A stretch of 64,000 nucleotides of DNA from Lathyrus oleraceus (taxonomy: Eukaryota; Streptophyta; Magnoliopsida; Fabales; Fabaceae), in contig NC_066579.1 of NCBI RefSeq assembly GCF_024323335.1, positions 253,449,575 to 253,513,574 of the forward strand, given 5' to 3'. The notes beneath the pieces were generated by a model, which worked only from the letters and a program-made list of their open reading frames with translations, did no database searches and was not told where the DNA came from. A program made the translations under genes and the position numbers. Of the stretch, positions 59,194 through 64,000 are shown one piece after another. Each line of letters begins with the position of its first letter. Positions within the stretch are counted from its first letter, which is position 1.

Positions 59194-59856
59194 CACTACG
59201 CCAAAAACTGGAATAGACAACGCACCTTAGAGGGCGCTTTATTACAAAAGCGCACTCTAAAGTGAAGCGAAAAAATAAGGAGCGAACAATTGGAATAGAT
59301 AGCGCACTTTAGAGGGCGCTTTTGTAATAAAGCACCCTCTAAGGTGAAGCGAAAAAATAAGGAGGAGATAGAGGGACAATAATACATGGCGCTTTTTAGA
59401 AAGCGCCCTCTAAGGTTACCCTTAGAGGGCGCTTTTAAAAAAGAGCTCTATAAGTCCATGTGCATTTCCAGTTTATAAAGCGCTTTTGGAAAGCCTTAGA
59501 GAGCGCTTTCATAAGCGCCCTCTTAGGCCCCCTTTAGAGGGCGCTTTTTTCCACAAGCGCCCTCTAAGGTCCCGTTTAGTAAACATTAAAATTATAACAT
59601 ACTGCGCATTTTGTTATTTCACTCTCTGTTATTTTTGTTCTTTTTCACGTTAGGGTTCTCACTGCTACGATTTTCGCTACTTCTAAGGCGTTCTTGATCA
59701 GTCACCAGTTATGCTAGGTATTCCACTATTTAATCGTAAATAAGTCAGGTAAACTGTGTAAACTGAAGCATTTTTAGTTAGATATAAGCTCAATTCTATA
59801 ATATAAAGTGTGTTGTTACTTATGAGTTTCTTGAGGATATTTTACACTTTTGGGTA
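59194..59856. mobile_element. CACTA-G: partial CACTA transposon interrupted by Athila-H
   Basis: Begins CACTACGCCAAAAACTGG and continues with subterminal AGAGGGCGCTTT pairs that are the reverse complement of the right end of CACTA-F, down to GTTTAGTAAACATTAAAAT (about 59575). A further 280 bp of internal sequence follow before the Athila LTR. The other end is outside the window. Probable target duplication TGG at 59191-59193, unverifiable here. Confidence 0.82.
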
Positions 59857-61116
59857 TGTTAGCAGGTCAAAAAACTAGTCTGGAAGCTCAGGAAATCAAA
59901 CGTCAGATGCGAAATTAAGCCCGAGCAAGAAAACGGAAGAAAAAATCAATTCTTGGAGAACCTGCTGTCCATACGCGTATGGCCTTACATGATACGCGTA
60001 TGGACCTTCCCAGTACGCGTAGCATACGTATATGACCAGAGGGATGGAAAATCTAGCAAAAAGACAAGCTTCTGGTGATACGCGTACCAGACTGGTAATA
60101 CGCGTACCAGACTGGGCAATACACGTACCAGACTGGGCAATACGCGTATCAGAAGCTGTCTTACGTGCTGCACTCGTTTGAGACTGGGCAATACGCGTAT
60201 GAGACTGGGCAATACGCGTATGAAGCCCAAAATCAGGAAAAGTCCAACTGAATAACTATTTAGAGGGGAGAACACGATTTTCCAAGGGTTGGAGAATTTT
60301 GGAGAAAAAAGAGACGCGTTTGAGACCTGGAGACTCTATGATTATCAGAGGATTCATATGTTCAAGAGTTTTCCGATGATTGAAGATTGATTCCTCAAGA
60401 AATTCTGTAATGACAACAATGTTCATATTTGTTTTTATTTCTATTATGAGTAGCTAAACCCCTCATTGCTAGGGGGGTGACCCTGATTCTGAATGTGACA
60501 GATTTTATGTTTATGAGTGCATTGACTATTTCTTCTTCTCCATTGATTTGTTCATATTACCGTTCTTTATGCTTTATTCGTCGGACCAACGAATGATGAT
60601 TAATATGAATAGTTTAAGCTGGACAGCGATTATTCATTGATCTGTATAAGAACTTTGGATAAAAAAAAATAACCTAGGACTAGGGATTTTCTATCTGACC
60701 GGTAATTCTTGATATTCGAATGTTTGAGTATGAACTTAATTATTTATGGACATAGTAATTAGGTTACATAATCAAATGTCTTTTCACTAAGGAATTAGGA
60801 ATAGATACCCTTGAGGACCGGAATTAATTGGACAGGATTATTGTCTAAGCCTTCATAAATTATATCTGTTACAGGAAGTTTCATTCACCGAACCCTAGCA
60901 ATCTTCTCTCATTTGTCTCTCGTTCAACCTTTTTACTTGTTTTATTTATTTGCAATTGGTAGTATAATTACGCACAACACAAAAACCAAAGGCTTTTGTC
61001 TAATTGAAACAATCTACAAACTCTGTATCGTCAAGCAGTCATTGAGATCGACAAACGGGGAATTTCCCTTTTATTACTACAGTGAGAAAAATAGTACACT
61101 TGCTATTTTCCCATCA
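59857..61116 (+). repeat. Athila-H 5' LTR
   Basis: From TGTTAGCAGG to TTTTCCCATCA, about 1.26 kb, ending six bases before the PBS. The start is chosen as the TG where similarity to CACTA sequence stops; it is approximate because the 3' LTR is not in the window. It contains the ACGCGT repeat cluster at 59971-60222 and a possible TATA variant CTATTTAGAGGGG near 60253. Confidence 0.72.
59971..60222. repeat. Cluster of palindromic ATACGCGTAT repeats in the Athila LTR
   Basis: About nine copies of the 10-bp palindrome ATACGCGTAT or one-base variants in 250 bp, several in units of about 20 bp reading GACTGGGCAATACGCGTA. They lie upstream of the probable transcription start, so they may be binding sites or tandem slippage products. 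Confidence 0.75.
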
Positions 61117-61122
61117 AGTTTT

Positions 61123-61140
61123 TGGCGCCGTTGTCGGGGA
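61123..61140 (+). promoter_or_regulatory. Athila-H primer-binding site
   Basis: TGGCGCCGTTGTCGGGGA, matching the complement of plant tRNA-Asp (TGGCGCCGTTGCCGGGGA) in 17 of 18 positions. Confidence 0.9.
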
Positions 61141-61267
61141 CTGCCAAAGATAATAGAGTTTATTAATTTATTGTCAATTAGAATTTTGTTGCTCTGCATC
61201 CAAAATTTTATTTATTGTTTAATTTTATTTTTATTGTTATTATAACTGATTTCTGTCTAATCTATGT
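61141..61267 (+). other. Athila-H leader
   Basis: A short T-rich leader of about 130 bp between the PBS and the gag start. Confidence 0.5.
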
Positions 61268-63000
61268 ATGCGAGGTAAGGCCTCAGCTGATTTTCATTTT
61301 GACGCAGAACCAGAGAGGACATTGCGCGCAAAGCTCAGAGAAGCTAGAAGGAAAAAACTGGCAAACTCTGGCACCGAAGAACCAGATTCCCATCCAGACA
61401 CTGTTGACATGGCTGCAGACCCGCCTCCAGCGGAAAGACTTTTAGGTGACTATGGCAGAGAGAACAACCCAACTGTGCGGTTGACCATTGTTAACCAACC
61501 TGTTAATGTTGCTCACTTCCAGCTACATCCCTCAACTATCCGTCAGTTAGAAAGCAAGCCTGTTTTAGGAAAGATCAATGAGGATGCAAACAAGCATCTG
61601 CAGAGGTTTCTGACTATGACTACATCATTAAAAATTGATGGGCATTATGAAGAGGCAAAGAGATTGGTCATGTTCCCATTCACGTTATCTGAGGATGCTG
61701 AGGAATGGTTCTATTCCCTACCCACAGGAAGCATTACTACTTTGCAACAAATGGAAACAACATTCTTGAACGAGTATTTTCCTACTTCTGTGTATATCCG
61801 TAAGAGGTATGACATTGTGAATTTTAAACAGAAAGACGGAGAGACACTTTGAGATGCATACAAAAGATTCAAGAGATGTTTAGTTGCATGTCCTACACAT
61901 AATCTAGATGCAACTGAACAAATGCAGAATTTTGTAAACGGGTTGAAGATGAGAACGAAGCAACTCATTGATACAGCTGTTGGTGGCTCATCTAATTTTT
62001 CAACAGCAACCGGTATCAAAAAGATCATTGAAGCTATTGCAGCGAATGAGCATTTGGAATTATATGACCGTACTGTGAGTCAGCCGGAGGGAAAAATTGA
62101 CTTGAAATTAGCAAATCAGGTAGTGAAAATGGAAGACCAGATTGCAGCGGAGGTTGAAAGAAGACTGAAAGCGATGAATTTAGGTACCCAGACTGTTGCT
62201 CAAGTTCAACCGGTTCAGACTATGATTTGTGAGATTTGTAGTGGACCACACTTTGCCATGCATTGTGTTGCAACCGCAGAACAAGTGCAAGCTATATATT
62301 ACCTGAGACAATATAACCCCTACTCAAATACGTATAATCCGGGGTGGAAAAATCATCCTAATTTCTCTTGGAAAGATCAGCAAGGTAATATTCAGAAGCA
62401 AGGACCTCCACAACAACAACCACCTTACCAACCACAATATCAATCGCAACAGCAACCTTATCAGCAACAAGTACCGAAGAAAGCGGATTGGGAGATTGCT
62501 ATAGAGAAGATGGCTACTCAGAATATGCAATTTCAGGAAGAAACCAGGAATAATCAGAAGAACACCAATGCATCCATTAAAAATCTGGAGATTCAATTGG
62601 GTCAGATAGCACAACAGATAACAAATTTTCAAACATCGGGCGCATTACCTAGTGCAACAGTGACAAATCCGAGGGAGCACCATAACATGAGTGCGGTAAC
62701 AACAAGAAGCGGAAGATCTGTTGAAGATCATAAGAAGAAGGATGAAGAAGAAGATCAGTTGCTTGAAGTGGACCTGGAAATCTTAGAAAACAAGACACCA
62801 CCTGAGGAAGAAATTGTAATACCGCTGGTGGTACAAGAAAAGCTCCCTGAACCAAAACCCATCATTAAGCTTACTTTCCCACAAAGAAACAAAAAGAAGA
62901 AGCAAGATGAGAAAAAATTTCAGAAATTCATGGAGTTGTTCAAGAAATTAGAAATCAATATTCCATTCTCTGAGGCACTCGAGCAGATGCCTATCTATGC
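61268..63000 (+). pseudogene. Athila-H gag (one in-frame stop)
   Basis: Starts at the ATG of 61268. The capsid-like retrotrans_gag domain spans about residues 75-240 (EDANKHLQRFL, LSEDAEEWFYSLP, FLNEYFPTS, QNFVNGLKMRTKQLID). A single TGA at 61850-61852 interrupts it, and the frame continues without shift. A zinc knuckle CEICSGPHFAMHC (C-X2-C-X3-H-X4-C) lies near residue 325. A glutamine- and proline-rich stretch and a coiled-coil region (IAIEKMATQNMQFQEE) follow. The C-terminus merges into the protease-containing part. Gag would form the virus-like particle. Confidence 0.87.
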
Positions 63001-63661
63001 GAAATTCATGAAAGACATCATCTCCAAGAAGCGCACCACTGACACTGATCCAGTTATACTAACTGAAACTTGTAGTGCTATTTTGCAGGGTATGAAGATT
63101 CCAGTGAAGAAGCCAGATAGAGGTTCTGTGACCATCCCGTGTACCATTGGAGATAGGTCCTTTAAAAGGGCGCTGATTGATTTGGGGGCTAGTGTTAGCC
63201 TTATGCCTTTGTCTATTTACAGGAAGCTAGGAATTGGAAATGTTCAAGATACCAGAATGACACTTCAATTTGCTGACCACTTAGTGAAGAGACCTTTTGG
63301 GGTAGTTGAGGATGTTCTGGTCAAAGTTGATAAATTTGTTTTTCCTGTTGATTTTGTAATTTTGGAAATGCCAGAAGATGAAGAGATACCTCTGATTCTG
63401 GGCAGACCTTTCTTAGAAACAGGTAGATCCATGATAGACATGGAGGGAGGTACCTTGACCCTAAAGGTATATGATGAAGAGCTCAGAATTGATATCCGAG
63501 ATACTATGAAACATAAAGAGAATATGTGTACAAACCACTCCGTGGAAGTAATTGATCAAATTGCACCTAGCACAATTCAAAGAAAGTTTCCTGAATTACC
63601 GTTGGAAAGAGTTCTTAGTCTGTCGGTCAGAGAGATTGAGGAGAAGGATGATGAAAAATAA
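63001..63661 (+). pseudogene. Athila-H aspartic protease
   Basis: Same frame as gag. The retropepsin motif is IDLGASVSLMP, the usual Athila variant of D-T/S-G-A, followed by the flap region and ILGRPFLETGRS with the conserved LGRPFL strand. A TAA at 63659-63661 ends this stretch, and the same frame then continues into RT, so it acts as a simple interruption. Confidence 0.85.
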
Positions 63662-64000
63662 AAAGAAGTGCTTGCTATGCGGGATGCACAACCCCCTTGG
63701 AGGAAATCCAAACCACGCAGGTGGAAGGATCTGAGAGCTTCACCAGAATTAGAAGATGAAAAGGTACTGAAGAAACATAAAAGTGGTATTGGTTGGACTA
63801 TTGAGGATTTAAAAGGGATTAGCCTCACAGTATGCATGCATAAGATACTGATGGAGGATGATCAGAAACCAGTAGTACAACCACAAAGGAGGTTAAATCC
63901 ACCGATGAAAGAAGTGGTAAGGAAAGAGGTTGTAAAGTTGTTAGATTCGGGAATGATTTACCCCATTTCTGACAGCTCGTGGGTAAGTCCTGTGCATGTG
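63662..64000 (+). pseudogene. Athila-H reverse transcriptase N-terminus (partial)
   Basis: In the gag-protease frame after the TAA. The pre-RT blocks SGIGWTIEDLKGIS and QRRLNPPMKEVVRKEVVKLLD are followed by SWVSPVHV at the window edge, where the fingers domain begins. The catalytic palm is outside. Confidence 0.85.

Larger units (their letters stand above)
17975..64000 (+). mobile_element. Tat-C: Tat-lineage retrotransposon, heavily interrupted, right end outside window
   Basis: Its 5' LTR begins TGTCATACCCC at 17975, immediately after the chromovirus fragment. It is split by Ogre-B (20949-37751) and resumes to about 38412, where a PBS follows. About 730 bp of leader come next before the Ogre-D LTR interrupts at 39148. 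No coding part of Tat-C is visible here; the rest is presumably displaced beyond 64000. The span given covers all nested insertions. LTR length without Ogre-B is about 3.6 kb. Confidence 0.65.
59857..64000 (+). mobile_element. Athila-H: Athila-lineage Ty3/gypsy retrotransposon, right part outside window
   Basis: 5' LTR 59857-61116, a tRNA-Asp PBS, a short leader, and a gag-protease-RT frame running off the edge. Gag sequence and the PBS are typical of Athila. It inserted into CACTA-G and is the innermost and probably youngest insertion on this side. Confidence 0.9.

Noticed and set aside
60913..61245. A 110-codon ORF before Athila gag
   Set aside because: It crosses the LTR end and the PBS, so it cannot be a real gene.
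1..64000. tRNA, rRNA or microRNA genes
   Set aside because: No cloverleaf with conserved A and B boxes, no rRNA-like stretch, and no convincing miRNA precursor was seen outside transposon inverted repeats.

Overview
The window is a piece of plant nuclear heterochromatin made almost entirely of transposable elements. I found no host gene, tRNA, rRNA or organelle sequence. The main occupants are giant Ty3/gypsy elements of the Tat/Ogre lineage. They have LTRs up to 4.9 kb, an extra ORF1 upstream of gag, an intron between protease and reverse transcriptase, and a primer-binding site of the TGGCGACTCTGCTGGGGA type. This combination is best known from Fabeae legumes (pea, vetch and lentil relatives), so I infer that kind of genome; the species cannot be fixed from the window.

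Layout, with names used below. Ogre-A (minus strand, 1-17440) has its 3' UTR, INT, RNase H, RT, intron, protease, gag, ORF1, leader, PBS and most of its 5' LTR here; its 3' LTR lies off the left edge. A 534-bp chromovirus integrase relic (17441-17974) separates it from Tat-C (plus strand), whose 5' LTR starts at 17975. That LTR is split by Ogre-B (minus strand, 20949-37751), which keeps both LTRs but has lost everything from mid-RT to the PBS. The Tat-C LTR resumes at 37752 and ends at a PBS at 38415. Its leader is interrupted at 39148 by the LTR of a further Ogre-like element (Ogre-D, plus). Inside the Ogre-D LTR sits Tat-E (plus, 40913-57151), bounded by perfect CTACC target duplications. 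Tat-E has nearly continuous gag-protease but deleted RT and integrase cores. Tat-E itself carries a 5.3-kb CACTA transposon (CACTA-F, 51041-56329, GAT target duplication) 20 bp upstream of its 3' LTR. The Ogre-D LTR continues from 57157 until a second CACTA end (CACTA-G, 59194), which is in turn interrupted by an Athila element (Athila-H, from 59857) running off the right edge within RT. The nest is five insertions deep.

All retroelement coding regions are interrupted, so most are given as pseudogenes. The best-preserved frames are Athila-H gag-pol (two in-frame stops) and Tat-E gag-protease. CACTA-F encodes, on the minus strand, a 13-exon gene joining a Ptta/En/Spm-type transposase-accessory N-terminus to a Ulp1 (C48) protease C-terminus.

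The most unusual signals are non-coding. (1) Directly after the integrase stop, Ogre-A, Ogre-B and Tat-E all carry a tandem array of short hairpins whose stems differ but stay paired. (2) The Tat-E 3' UTR has a second array of GAT..ATC hairpins with compensatory stem changes, and the Ogre 3' UTRs have their own TACC..GGTA version. (3) The same 3' UTRs are sprinkled with copies of the complement of the element's own PBS. (4) A PBS look-alike lies 67-80 nt upstream of the PBS or LTR end in every LTR whose U5 survives. These were read by eye; no folding or database search was run.
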